Below, one piece after another: positions 15,247-24,721 of a stretch of 64,000 bases of DNA. The number at the start of each line of letters is the position of its first letter. The first letter of the stretch is position 1. The stretch comes from Lysinibacillus louembei (GTDB lineage Bacteria > Bacillota > Bacilli > Bacillales_A > Planococcaceae), in NCBI RefSeq assembly GCF_033880585.1, contig NZ_CP137624.1, forward strand, positions 186,001 to 250,000, written 5' to 3'. A program made the translations under genes and the position numbers. A model generated the notes under the pieces. That model saw only the letters and a list, made by a program, of their open reading frames with translations, did no database searches and was not told where the DNA came from.

Positions 15247-17055
15247 TTACTTCTCTAAAAGCAATTTCTCTAACTCATTTAATTTTTCTTCAAACACTTT
15301 ACATGCTTCTGCAATTGGAGATGGTGATTCCATATCAACGCCCGCTGCTTTTAGTACTTCGATTGGGAAATTTGAGCAGCCTGCTTTTAAGAAGTTATTG
15401 ATATAGCGCTCAACTGCTGGCTGACCTTCCTCTAAAATTTGCTTGCTTAACGCTGTTGCTGCACTTTGGCCTGTTGCATATTGATATACATAGTAGTTAT
15501 AGTAGAAATGTGGAATACGTGCCCACTCTAAGCCGATTTCCTCGTCTACTACCATCGCATCACCAAAGTATTGTTTATTTAAGTTATAATAAACCTCTGT
15601 TAACTTTTCTGCTGTTAAAGCTTCACCATTGCGGTCCATTTCGTGAATAATATGCTCAAACTCAGCAAACATTGTTTGACGGAATACTGTACCGCGGAAT
15701 CCATCTAACCAGTGATTTAATAAATAAATTTTTTGCTGTGGATCTTCTAGCGTGTTTAATAAATAATCGAATAATAGTTCCTCGTTACATGTTGATGCAA
15801 CCTCAGCTACGAAAATTGAATAGCTTGAATATGGATATGGCTGATTTGCACGTGAATAATAGCTATGTAAGCTATGACCAAATTCATGTGCTAATGTAAA
15901 TAAATTATCCACATTGTTTTGCCAGTTCATTAAAACGTAAGGGTTTGTGCCATATGTGCCTGATGAATAGGCACCACTACGTTTGCCTTTGTTTTCAAGA
16001 ACATCTACCCAACGACTATCTAAACCTTTTTGTACGATTTCTTGATATTCTGTACCAAGCGGCGCAAAGCTTTTCACCATAAGCTCTTTTGCTTTATCGT
16101 ATGGCATTTCTATTTTGGCTTCTTTAACAAGCGGTGTGAATAAGTCATACATATGCAATTCATCTAAACCTAGCACTTTTTTGCGCAGTTCCACATAACG
16201 ATGCAGCACTGGTAAATGCTCATGAATTGTTGAAATTAATTGGTCATATACTTTTTCCGGAATGAAGTTATTGCTCATTGCAGCATGGCGTGCTGATTCA
16301 TAATTACGCACTTTGGCATTGGCATTTTGTGACTTCACATTACCAGCCAATGTCGATGCAAATGTGTTGCGGAATTTGCCGTATGTGCCATACATTGCTT
16401 TAAATGCACCTTCACGTACTTCTCGATTATCACTCTCTAAAAATGAAATATACGAGCCGTGCGTTAATGGCACTTCTTCCCCATCATCATTTTTCACTTT
16501 AGGGAATTCAATATCTGCGTTATTTAATGCGCCGAATGTTTCACCAGACGCGTTTGAAACTTCAGACAATTGTGCAAGTAGCTCTTCCTTTTCAGCAGAT
16601 AAAATATGTGGGCGACCTAAATTTAATTCTTTTAAGCTTTGCTCATATAATTTTAAGCCATCATGCTCTGCTACATATGCAGCAATTGTCGCTTCATCCA
16701 ATGCTAAAATTTCCGGTGTAATGAATGATAATGCCGCACTCAATTTTGCACCAAGTGATTTCACTCGGCTATCCATCGCTTGATACGTGCCATTCGCCGT
16801 GTCTTGATCATGCTTTAAGTGACTGTATACGTATAGCTTGCTAAAACGCTCACTTACTAAATCGCTATATTGTAGCGTATCAAATAGCCCTTGAGCACCT
16901 GTTGCCACTTTTCCTTTATATTCTCCAGCTTGCTCTAATAAGCTTTGAATCGCTGTAAATTCCTGTTCCCATGCTTCGTCTGTTGGGTAAATAGATGTTA
17001 AATCCCAAGTTAACTCTACAGGAACCTCTTCACGTGTTAACACTTGTTTTGCCAT
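15247..17055 (-). CDS. pepF: Oligoendopeptidase F
   Basis: A 602-residue M3B zinc metallopeptidase. The gluzincin motif AHEFGHSLHS (HExxH at about residues 390-394) is intact, with the downstream VAEVASTCNEELLF segment giving the third zinc ligand. It cleaves cytoplasmic oligopeptides; the B. subtilis ortholog YjbG is 609 residues. The ATG at 17055 has GGAGG eight bases upstream. It sits between coiA and spxH as in B. subtilis. Confidence 0.95.
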   Translation of the reverse strand: MAKQVLTREEVPVELTWDLTSIYPTDEAWEQEFTAIQSLLEQAGEYKGKVATGAQGLFDTLQYSDLVSERFSKLYVYSHLKHDQDTANGTYQAMDSRVKSLGAKLSAALSFITPEILALDEATIAAYVAEHDGLKLYEQSLKELNLGRPHILSAEKEELLAQLSEVSNASGETFGALNNADIEFPKVKNDDGEEVPLTHGSYISFLESDNREVREGAFKAMYGTYGKFRNTFASTLAGNVKSQNANAKVRNYESARHAAMSNNFIPEKVYDQLISTIHEHLPVLHRYVELRKKVLGLDELHMYDLFTPLVKEAKIEMPYDKAKELMVKSFAPLGTEYQEIVQKGLDSRWVDVLENKGKRSGAYSSGTYGTNPYVLMNWQNNVDNLFTLAHEFGHSLHSYYSRANQPYPYSSYSIFVAEVASTCNEELLFDYLLNTLEDPQQKIYLLNHWLDGFRGTVFRQTMFAEFEHIIHEMDRNGEALTAEKLTEVYYNLNKQYFGDAMVVDEEIGLEWARIPHFYYNYYVYQYATGQSAATALSKQILEEGQPAVERYINNFLKAGCSNFPIEVLKAAGVDMESPSPIAEACKVFEEKLNELEKLLLEK

Positions 17056-17101
17056 TATAAATGCCTCCAAAAATTATATTACGAAATACCCTTTTATTTT
17101 C

Positions 17102-18235
17102 TCAATTCTTTTCTGAAAATGCAATCAATTCGCTAACTAAATGATGAAATATCGTCGTATCTTCAATTTTATTAGCAATCGTTTCAACACCTATCATACA
17201 CAAAAAAGCGATATAACGCTCAACAACAAAAAATGCCTTCCTCGTCTGTGGCAGCCTAGCCCATCTTAAAAAAGCCCATATTTTCGCTTCGTCCAACTGC
17301 GAAATTTTGCTACCAAAAATGCAGAGAAAATAAAATAAATGGCTTTGCCATTCTGCGCTAAATAGAGAGATTGCCTCTCCTCCGCGAATCGGTATACCAA
17401 TATAATTTGGCAGCTGCTCATAAGTAAGACGCTGTTCATAAAGTCCACGCAAAAATAAATCGTTCAAGCCCTTTCGATTAAAGAAAACTTTTGTTCGAAA
17501 AAAGCGGCTGCGTTGCACATTGTATAAATTTAATAACTCTTTGAATTGCACCTCCGTTAATGATCTTGGTACAAAAAATGGAAAGCATTGCTTCTCTAAC
17601 AGCAAAGGCTGAACATTGGCAAGCCATGTGCGCCCATGCACATATTGCAAATTGCTAAAATAAATAAAGCGGCTAGATGCTATGTCATATGTGATTAAAT
17701 AAAGCTCATTTTTATATCGTTTAAAAAAATGTTGGTAAAATTGGCTTACTGTTATTTTTCTTATGCCAAATGTGGGAATTTTATTCGGAGTTTTCACAAT
17801 CCAAAGTGGAATAATGCCTTGCTTTTCATAGCCTGCGGTTCGTTCGCTAAATTGCTCAAACGGTATTACGCTACACTGAAATTCAATCGCATAACGCTGC
17901 TGTTGATGTATGACAAATAAATCGGGTCTTTGCTGTAGCTCAGATAAATAGCTTTCTAAAACTACATGTTCTACTCGCTTTTGAAAAAAGGAATATAGCT
18001 GCTGCTTTCCTAATAAATGCATAGGTGACTCACCCTCAGAGAATAATGCATCACAAGCACTTAATTTGTAGTGGGCAAAATGGGGAATTTTAACTCGTCC
18101 AATTTTTAATTGTACGGGCTGTTTACATTGTGGACAATAAAACGTAGTTGTTTGACGTAATTGCTGTAGTCTGTTTAAACATGTTTCTAGAGTAATAGTA
18201 ATGAGTTTTCCATGTTCAGTGTGAGCAACTAACAC
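17102..18235 (-). CDS. coiA: Competence protein CoiA
   Basis: A 377-residue protein with the CoiA layout. A zinc-ribbon-like start (TTFYCPQCKQPVQLKIGRVK) is followed by the nuclease-like core FVIHQQQRYAIEFQCSVI with E-F-Q-C and GIIPLWIVKT. CoiA promotes recombination of incoming DNA during transformation. Start is GTG at 18235, with AGGAGG seven bases upstream. Position between mecA and pepF matches B. subtilis. Confidence 0.93.
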   Translation of the reverse strand: MLVAHTEHGKLITITLETCLNRLQQLRQTTTFYCPQCKQPVQLKIGRVKIPHFAHYKLSACDALFSEGESPMHLLGKQQLYSFFQKRVEHVVLESYLSELQQRPDLFVIHQQQRYAIEFQCSVIPFEQFSERTAGYEKQGIIPLWIVKTPNKIPTFGIRKITVSQFYQHFFKRYKNELYLITYDIASSRFIYFSNLQYVHGRTWLANVQPLLLEKQCFPFFVPRSLTEVQFKELLNLYNVQRSRFFRTKVFFNRKGLNDLFLRGLYEQRLTYEQLPNYIGIPIRGGEAISLFSAEWQSHLFYFLCIFGSKISQLDEAKIWAFLRWARLPQTRKAFFVVERYIAFLCMIGVETIANKIEDTTIFHHLVSELIAFSEKN

Positions 18236-18298
18236 TTTTTAACCTCCTTTCCTCCTTCCATTATAAATAAATTATCTGATTTTTCAAAACAAAAATGC

Positions 18299-18348
18299 AA
18301 AAAGCTGTCAGGAGAGTGATATGTTAACACACTTTCCTGACAGCTTTT
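18299..18348 (-). terminator. Terminator after mecA
   Basis: AAAAGCTGTCAGGAGAGTG and CACTTTCCTGACAGCTTTT form a long stem directly downstream of the mecA stop, ending in a U-run on the minus strand. Confidence 0.85.
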
Positions 18349-18350
18349 CC

Positions 18351-19001
18351 TTATGCGAAATATTGAATGACTGTTTCGAAACAATCCTCTGGCATAATCG
18401 GCTGACCGTACTCCTCAATGCGATGAATTGTTAATTTTGTTGGCTGTAAATACTCCCTCAAAATTGCAATCGCATTGCGACGCTCATAAGTATCTGCCAT
18501 TTCTGAAAAATCGACTGATAAATAATATTCATTATCTAATTTATATAGTGATGATGCCGCTCCATATGTCACTAGACGCTTAGCGACTGGTATTAATTCA
18601 TCAATATCTTTAAATTTATAGCGAGCACTTACTAAATTTGTGCTTTCCTCATTATCTTCGTTTTCCATTGTTTCTAAAAGAGTTTCTTCCATTTCGCGTA
18701 ACTGTGCTGCGATATCTTGATTGTCCTCAAAGCTATTTGTTAAGCTTTCACCATCATTGCTCATGTTTGCACGTGTAACAATGACTTCAAGCCCTTGCTC
18801 CGATGCATTCACATGGATCCAAATCGGCCCTTCTAAATCAAAATAATCGTCTGTATTGACTTCAGCCATGACATCCCAAAATAGCTCTTCACCTTTGGAA
18901 CGGTTATACCAAATTTCTTCTCGGCTATAACCTCTGTCCTCAATATCTCTATACGTAATGAACAGCTTTAATGTATTGTCATTGATGCGTTCGATGTCCA
19001 T
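18351..19001 (-). CDS. mecA: ClpC adaptor protein MecA
   Basis: A 216-residue adaptor. The N-terminal target-binding domain starts MDIERINDNTLKLFITYRDI and contains REEIWYNRSKGEELFWDVM. An acidic linker follows (about residues 80-115), then a C-terminal ClpC-binding domain with YLSVDFSEMADTYERRNAIA. MecA brings ComK and other substrates to ClpCP and activates ClpC. It neighbours spx, coiA and pepF as in B. subtilis. Confidence 0.96.
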   Translation of the reverse strand: MDIERINDNTLKLFITYRDIEDRGYSREEIWYNRSKGEELFWDVMAEVNTDDYFDLEGPIWIHVNASEQGLEVIVTRANMSNDGESLTNSFEDNQDIAAQLREMEETLLETMENEDNEESTNLVSARYKFKDIDELIPVAKRLVTYGAASSLYKLDNEYYLSVDFSEMADTYERRNAIAILREYLQPTKLTIHRIEEYGQPIMPEDCFETVIQYFA

Positions 19002-19283
19002 TCGACCTCAACTCCCTTCACAGTCATTTGCTAAAAAGAACATGTATTGCTTATCATTTAACTTTTAAAGCTTTTTCATACATATTCATAACAGTGGAAC
19101 ATGCCACAATCATTTATAGAAAGTGCTAATACTTTTCTATAATTCTATTGTATGATGTTCCCGCAAAAAATGAAAAGGAAAAACACCAAAAACGCTAAAA
19201 TTACCGAAAATTAGCCCTTAATTATTAGAATATTGAAACTACATTGTACTATGTTATAAATCGTAAAGCAAGTCCCACAAAAA
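19002..19283 (-). promoter_or_regulatory. mecA upstream region
   Basis: The gap between mecA and spx is AT-rich and holds no gene. The notable structure is an inverted repeat at about 19115-19141 (TATAGAAAG...CTTTTCTATA) and a smaller GTGG/CCAC dyad at 19094-19107. Both lie upstream of mecA and could be operators. I see no known consensus. Confidence 0.3.
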
Positions 19284-19344
19284 AAGATGAGATTACCTGA
19301 AAAAATCATGTGCTAGCATGCTTTTCAGACAACCTCATCATCTT
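19284..19344 (-). terminator. Terminator after spx
   Basis: AAGATGAGATTACCTGAAAA pairs imperfectly with TTTTCAGACAACCTCATCATCTT. It sits at the end of spx and has a U-rich tail on the minus strand. Confidence 0.7.
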
Positions 19345-19345
19345 A

Positions 19346-19744
19346 TTAATCAACCATTCGTTGTGCTTCCTGCAATTGGAATGCACGGACACCACGTGGT
19401 AAAAAACGTCGAATTTCATCTTCATTATACCCAACTTGTAAACGTTTCTCGTCTAAAATAATTGGGCGACGCAATAAGCCTGGATATTCTTGAATAAGCT
19501 CGTACAAACGTTGTAAAGGCAAGTTTTCCACATCTACATTCAACTTTTGGAATATTTTCGATCTAGTTGAAATAATTTCATCTGTTCCATCTTCTGTCAT
19601 ACGTAAAATTTCTTTAATTTCACTTATTGTTAATGGCTCTGAAAAGATATTGCGCTCTGTATAAGGTATATCATGTTCTTCAAGCCATGCCTTTGCTTTA
19701 CGACAAGATGTACAGCTTGGTGATGTAAATAAAGTAACTTTCAT
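19346..19744 (-). CDS. spx: Transcriptional regulator Spx
   Basis: A 132-residue ArsC-like regulator that binds the RNA polymerase alpha C-terminal domain. The redox switch C-T-S-C (residues 10 and 13) lies in [15 protein letters not shown], and [20 protein letters not shown] is the conserved arginine region. It controls the disulfide stress response and is degraded by ClpXP with SpxH (gene at 13117). The ATG at 19744 is preferred, with GGAAGGA upstream. An in-frame ATG at 19756 abuts the ribosome binding site. Confidence 0.96.
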   Translation of the reverse strand: MKVTLFTSPSCTSCRKAKAWLEEHDIPYTERNIFSEPLTISEIKEILRMTEDGTDEIISTRSKIFQKLNVDVENLPLQRLYELIQEYPGLLRRPIILDEKRLQVGYNEDEIRRFLPRGVRAFQLQEAQRMVD

Positions 19745-19783
19745 TTCGTAACACATCCTTCCCTGTTGGAATCGATTATATTA

Positions 19784-19870
19784 TTGAATTCTTAATTTAG
19801 AATTAATTTAATTTAACTACTATGGCTATTATACACTATAACACATACTTTGAATATAGGATGTCAACAA
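19784..19870 (-). promoter_or_regulatory. Probable spx promoter region
   Basis: On the minus strand a TTGACA (19867-19862) and, downstream, TGTTAT and TATAAT hexamers lie 60-120 bases before the spx start. TTGACA with TGTTAT at 18 bases is one plausible sigma-A promoter, and the closer TATAAT suggests a second. Multiple promoters would fit known spx regulation. Confidence 0.4.
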
Positions 19871-20123
19871 AAAACCCTTTAATTTAAAAAAATAATGAAA
19901 TGTGACTAATTCTAAACTATTACTTGTATATGCAACAAAGTTTATAACAGTATAGTTATACCCAAACTGTCATACAACAAAACATGCGTTTGATTTTTTT
20001 CTCAATTAGTTATAAATAATCGAGAAAAACTATTCCTTCTATAACAAATACGTTTCTTGTGCTAAAAGGTTCCTTGCTATTACAACAAGATTAACCTTTT
20101 TGAATTTACTTTATACAAAGGTA

Positions 20124-20153
20124 TTGCATTTTTTTACCTACATATACTATAAT
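20124..20153 (+). promoter_or_regulatory. Sigma-A promoter of trpS
   Basis: TTGCAT (20124-20129) and TATAAT (20148-20153) are separated by 18 bases, about 30 bases before the T-box leader starts. Confidence 0.7.
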
Positions 20154-20184
20154 GTCAGTCATAATCAATTATATTTAAAAAACA

Positions 20185-20430
20185 ATGAAGAAGAAGAGTA
20201 TGCTTGAGTGTGGTGTTTAGAGAGTCTGTGGTTGGTGTAAACAGACCATCATACAAGCAGAATGGGCTTCCGAGTTAGCTTTGTGAACATATATTTAAGT
20301 AGCAAAGCTCGTCATACTTCACGTTACGAAGGTTAAGTGGCTCAACTTATGAGCAAGCTGGGTGGTACCGCGGATTCCAAACATCATTCGTCCCTACTAT
20401 TTTTAAGTAGGACGCGTGATGTTTTTTTAT
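20185..20430 (+). ncRNA. Tryptophan T-box riboswitch leader
   Basis: The leader has the T-box bulge TGGTACCGCGG at 20363-20373 and a terminator at about 20381-20427 (ACATCA...TGATGT plus a T-run). Its Stem I specifier loop reads GAA-TGG-G at 20261-20266, so the specifier codon is UGG (Trp). Uncharged tRNA-Trp would pair with it and with the T-box bulge to stabilise the antiterminator and allow trpS transcription. Confidence 0.92.
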
Positions 20431-20441
20431 TTAATTTGTAA

Positions 20442-21669
<1,228 letters not shown>

Positions 21670-21710
21670 TGAAAAGGGGGCGTTCGAAAAGGCATTTTGG
21701 GACGCCCCCT

Positions 21711-21860
21711 TTGCGACGAGGATGGTGACAATTTGCTCCTGCGATTACTCGTCGCAGTTAAAACCATTTGCTCCTGCGGTTACTCGTCGCAGTTAAAACC
21801 ATTTGCTCCTGCGATTACTCGTCGCAGAAAAGCTCTATTGTGACCACCGCAGGAGCACAA
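21711..21860. repeat. 35-bp tandem repeat with palindromic flanks
   Basis: Three near-identical units, TTTGCTCCTGCGRTTACTCG followed by TCGCAGTTAAAACCA, start at 21732, 21767 and 21802 (35-bp period). The left flank GCGACGAGGATGGTGAC and right flank TGACCACCGCAGGAGCA are inverted counterparts of unit parts, so the block can fold into alternative hairpins. Related pieces occur at about 15151-15190 and 52630-52665. Confidence 0.85.
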
Positions 21861-21891
21861 TTTTAATCAAAAATTTATTATGTAAAAAAGC

Positions 21892-21927
21892 GGAGTTGTT
21901 CAGAAAGTTCACTTTCTGGACGGCTCC
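21892..21927 (+). terminator. Plus-strand terminator downstream of trpS
   Basis: GGAGTTGTTCAGAAAG pairs with CTTTCTGGACGGCTCC, followed by CTTTTATAT. It lies 450 bases beyond trpS, after the repeat block. Confidence 0.6.
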
Positions 21928-21956
21928 TTTTATATAATATGATTCGCCTGTTAAAA

Positions 21957-21986
21957 GGGCTTATCCGAATTTTTCCGGATAAGCCC
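21957..21986 (-). terminator. Terminator after fabF
   Basis: GGGCTTATCCG (21957-21967) and CGGATAAGCCC (21976-21986) form a perfect 11-bp stem. The minus-strand transcript continues into UUUUAAC. Confidence 0.88.
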
Positions 21987-21994
21987 CACATTTA

Positions 21995-23233
21995 TTAGCT
22001 ATATTTCTTAAATAATAAGCAAGCGTTATGTCCACCGAAGCCTAGTGAGTTACTTAATGCATACTCGATTGCTGCTTCGCGTGCTTCATTTGCAACATAA
22101 TCCAAATCACATTCTGGATCTGGTGTGTGTAAATTGATTGTTGGTGGTAAAATGCCCTCTTGCAATGCAAGCACAGTAAAGATTGCTTCAACGCCTCCAG
22201 CAGCGCCTAGTAAATGACCTGTCATCGATTTTGTTGAGCTCATTGCTAGCTTATATGCATGCTCACCGAACACGGTTTTAACTGCTTGCGTTTCAAACAA
22301 ATCATTGTATGGTGTACTTGTACCATGTGCATTAATATAGCCTACCACACTTGGTTCAACGCCCGCATCATTCAATGCTTGCTGCATTGCGCGTGCAGCG
22401 CCCTCACCCTCTGGTGCTGGTGCTGTAATATGATGCGCATCACCTGTTGCACCATAACCAACGACTTCACCATAAATTTTTGCCCCACGTGCTAAAGCAT
22501 GCTCTAGCTCCTCTAAGATGACAATACCTGCCCCTTCACCAATAACGAAGCCATCGCGCTCTTTATCGAATGGACGACTCGCTGTTGCTGGATCAGCGTT
22601 ATTTGTCAAAGCTGTATTTGCCGTAAAGCCTGCAATTGCTAAATTCACGATTGGTGCCTCTGCGCCACCTGAAATCATCACATCGGCATCACCACGTTCA
22701 ATCACTTTGAATGCATCTCCAATTGAGTTCGTACCAGATGCACATGCTGTTACAGAGCATGAGTTTGGTCCTTTTGCCCCTAAATAGATGGATACTTGAC
22801 CCGAAGCCATATCTGGAATAAGCATTGGGATAAAGAACGGACTCACACGACGAGCCCCACGTTCTTGGAATGTTAAAAATTGCTGCTCATATGTTTCCAT
22901 ACCGCCGATTCCTGAACCAATCCAAACACCTACACGTGGTGCCATTTCTTCTGTAATTGTTAAATCGGCATCCTTCGCAGCCATCATTGATGCCGCTACT
23001 GCATATTGTGTAAAGCGATCCATTTTACGTGCTTCTTTACGCTCTACAAATTGCTCAATGTCAAAATCATTAATTTCAGCTGCTACTTTCGCTGTAAATT
23101 TCTCTGCATCTACACGTGTTAACGGGCCAATTCCCGATTTACCTGCTTTAATTGCATCCCATGTTAATTGTGCAGTAGTTCCAAGTGGTGTTACTGCTCC
23201 GATTCCTGTTACAACAACTCTACGTTTTGTCAT
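21995..23233 (-). CDS. fabF: 3-oxoacyl-ACP synthase II (FabF)
   Basis: A 412-residue condensing enzyme of fatty-acid elongation. The catalytic triad is visible: cysteine 164 in [11 protein letters not shown], histidine in [11 protein letters not shown] near 303, and histidine in [12 protein letters not shown] near 340. It follows fabH after 23 bases, in the conserved fabH-fabF unit behind a FapR-type operator. GGGGGAAGAG precedes the ATG. Confidence 0.97.
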   Translation of the reverse strand: MTKRRVVVTGIGAVTPLGTTAQLTWDAIKAGKSGIGPLTRVDAEKFTAKVAAEINDFDIEQFVERKEARKMDRFTQYAVAASMMAAKDADLTITEEMAPRVGVWIGSGIGGMETYEQQFLTFQERGARRVSPFFIPMLIPDMASGQVSIYLGAKGPNSCSVTACASGTNSIGDAFKVIERGDADVMISGGAEAPIVNLAIAGFTANTALTNNADPATASRPFDKERDGFVIGEGAGIVILEELEHALARGAKIYGEVVGYGATGDAHHITAPAPEGEGAARAMQQALNDAGVEPSVVGYINAHGTSTPYNDLFETQAVKTVFGEHAYKLAMSSTKSMTGHLLGAAGGVEAIFTVLALQEGILPPTINLHTPDPECDLDYVANEAREAAIEYALSNSLGFGGHNACLLFKKYS

Positions 23234-23256
23234 GTCTGTCTCTTCCCCCTCAAGTA

Positions 23257-24195
23257 TTATTTACCCCAACGTAGTGCGACAGCTCCCCATGTTAAGCCGC
23301 CACCAAATCCAACGAGTACGATTAAATCATCCTCTTTAATTTTACCATCTTCTAAGTCATCTACTAAAGAAATACCAATAGAGGCTGCCGATGTATTGCC
23401 ATATTTATGAATCGTTTTCGACATTTTTTCCTCTGGTAAGCCTAAGCGCTCACGAGCCGCTTCCATAATGCGAATATTCGCCTGATGTGGAATTAAATAA
23501 TCTACATCTTCTTTATTATAACCAGCTTTTTCAACAACGTTCATCGCAGATTCGCCCATTTGACGCACAGCGAACTTAAATACTTCTCTACCATTCATCG
23601 CAATCGCATTGCGTTCATCTAAGCATAAATATTTCCCACCTGTGCCATCTGCGCCAAGCTCAAATGATAAAATACCGCGTCCCTCAGACACTTTCGATAC
23701 GATAGCTGCACTTGCACCATCACCGAATAACACAGCTGTATTACGATCTTCCCAGTCAACAATTTTTGAAAGCTTCTCAACACCTACTACAAGTATATAA
23801 TCATAGCTGCCGCCTTCAACAAATTGCTTCGCTGTAATTAATCCATACATAAAGCCCGCGCAAGCTGCAGATATATCCATAGCTGCTGCATTTTTTGCAC
23901 CTAATGCCTCCTGTATTTGACATGCTACAGTTGGAAATGCTTGATCAGGTGTAACTGTCGCTACTAAAATTAAGCCGATTTGCTCAGCGCTAATGCCTGC
24001 ATTATCAATTGCTGCTACAGCTGCTTTATATGCTAAATCCGATGTATCTTCATTGTCAGCTGCAATTCTGCGCGCTTCAATGCCTGTACGTGTACGAATC
24101 CATTCATCACTTGTATCTAAAATTTTCTCTAAATCCTCATTTGTCACTATTTTTTCCGGTACGTATTTGCCAATACCGATAATCCCTGCATTCAT
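23257..24195 (-). CDS. fabH: 3-oxoacyl-ACP synthase III (FabH)
   Basis: A 312-residue initiation condensing enzyme that joins an acyl-CoA primer to malonyl-ACP. Cysteine 112 lies in [12 protein letters not shown], the histidine in [14 protein letters not shown], and the asparagine in [11 protein letters not shown], so the Cys-His-Asn triad is complete. In bacilli FabH prefers branched primers. It is the first gene of the fabHF unit under the FapR-type promoter at 24228-24272. Confidence 0.97.
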   Translation of the reverse strand: MNAGIIGIGKYVPEKIVTNEDLEKILDTSDEWIRTRTGIEARRIAADNEDTSDLAYKAAVAAIDNAGISAEQIGLILVATVTPDQAFPTVACQIQEALGAKNAAAMDISAACAGFMYGLITAKQFVEGGSYDYILVVGVEKLSKIVDWEDRNTAVLFGDGASAAIVSKVSEGRGILSFELGADGTGGKYLCLDERNAIAMNGREVFKFAVRQMGESAMNVVEKAGYNKEDVDYLIPHQANIRIMEAARERLGLPEEKMSKTIHKYGNTSAASIGISLVDDLEDGKIKEDDLIVLVGFGGGLTWGAVALRWGK

Positions 24196-24227
24196 ACAGC
24201 GTCCCCTCTCTTGGTTAACACTAATTA

Positions 24228-24272
24228 TTAATACTTGGTACTAATTATAGCCAACATTTTTTTGAATCGCAA
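24228..24272 (-). promoter_or_regulatory. fabHF sigma-A promoter with FapR-type operator
   Basis: On the minus strand TTGCGA (24272-24267) and TATAAT (24249-24244) are separated by exactly 17 bases. Immediately downstream lies the dyad TTAGTACCAAGTATTAA (24244-24228), matching the FapR box (TTAGTACC...TACTAA type). FapR is a malonyl-CoA-responsive repressor, so binding here would block initiation at the +1 region. Confidence 0.85.
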
Positions 24273-24403
24273 GAAATTCTTTTTCAAACAACCTTCACAA
24301 TTGTTTAAAAAACAGTAATTTTATTTTTGCATGACGTGTGGTATTATATTAAAGATGTGATTGAATGAAAACGATATACAAAGTCTAAATAGAGGTGAAA
24401 CAA

Positions 24404-24598
24404 ATGCAATACATTATGACATTTTTCTGGTCATTCCTACTTGTATCAATGTTAACTTATGTAGTAAGTTCGATTTTAGGTGTAGACCCTAACTTCGGCT
24501 TAGCAGCTATTCTTTCTGTAGCAGTCAGCATTTTAGTATTTATCATTGCTGCAGTTCTTCCAAGCGCTCCAGTGGCGGATACGGATAGTCATCATTAA
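24404..24598 (+). CDS. yjzD: YjzD-like DUF2929 membrane protein
   Basis: A 64-residue protein with two hydrophobic segments, TFFWSFLLVSMLTYVVSSIL and a C-terminal ILSVAVSILVFIIAAVLP. It matches the DUF2929/YjzD family of small membrane proteins near the fab genes in bacilli. AGAGGTG lies six bases before the ATG at 24404. The GTG at 24395 is inside that ribosome binding site. It is divergent from fabH and ends in a strong terminator. Function unknown. Confidence 0.8.
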   Translation: MQYIMTFFWSFLLVSMLTYVVSSILGVDPNFGLAAILSVAVSILVFIIAAVLPSAPVADTDSHH

Positions 24599-24602
24599 TA
24601 AC

Positions 24603-24639
24603 AAAAGGCTGTAAGGAAGTAGATTCCTTACAGCCTTTT
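24603..24639 (+). terminator. Terminator after yjzD
   Basis: AAAAGGCTGTAAGGA and TCCTTACAGCCTTTT form a 15-bp stem with a T-run. It marks the left edge of the KAP gene island. Confidence 0.9.
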
Positions 24640-24721
24640 GTATTTTACAACTGCATTTCAACAAATTCATTATGATATGCAATAGCAAATATGTTCTTAA
24701 ATAAATCCACACAACAACTAT

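Noticed and set aside
21731-21828. Tandem repeats considered as a CRISPR array
   Set aside because: The units are contiguous with no unique spacers, and no cas genes are present.
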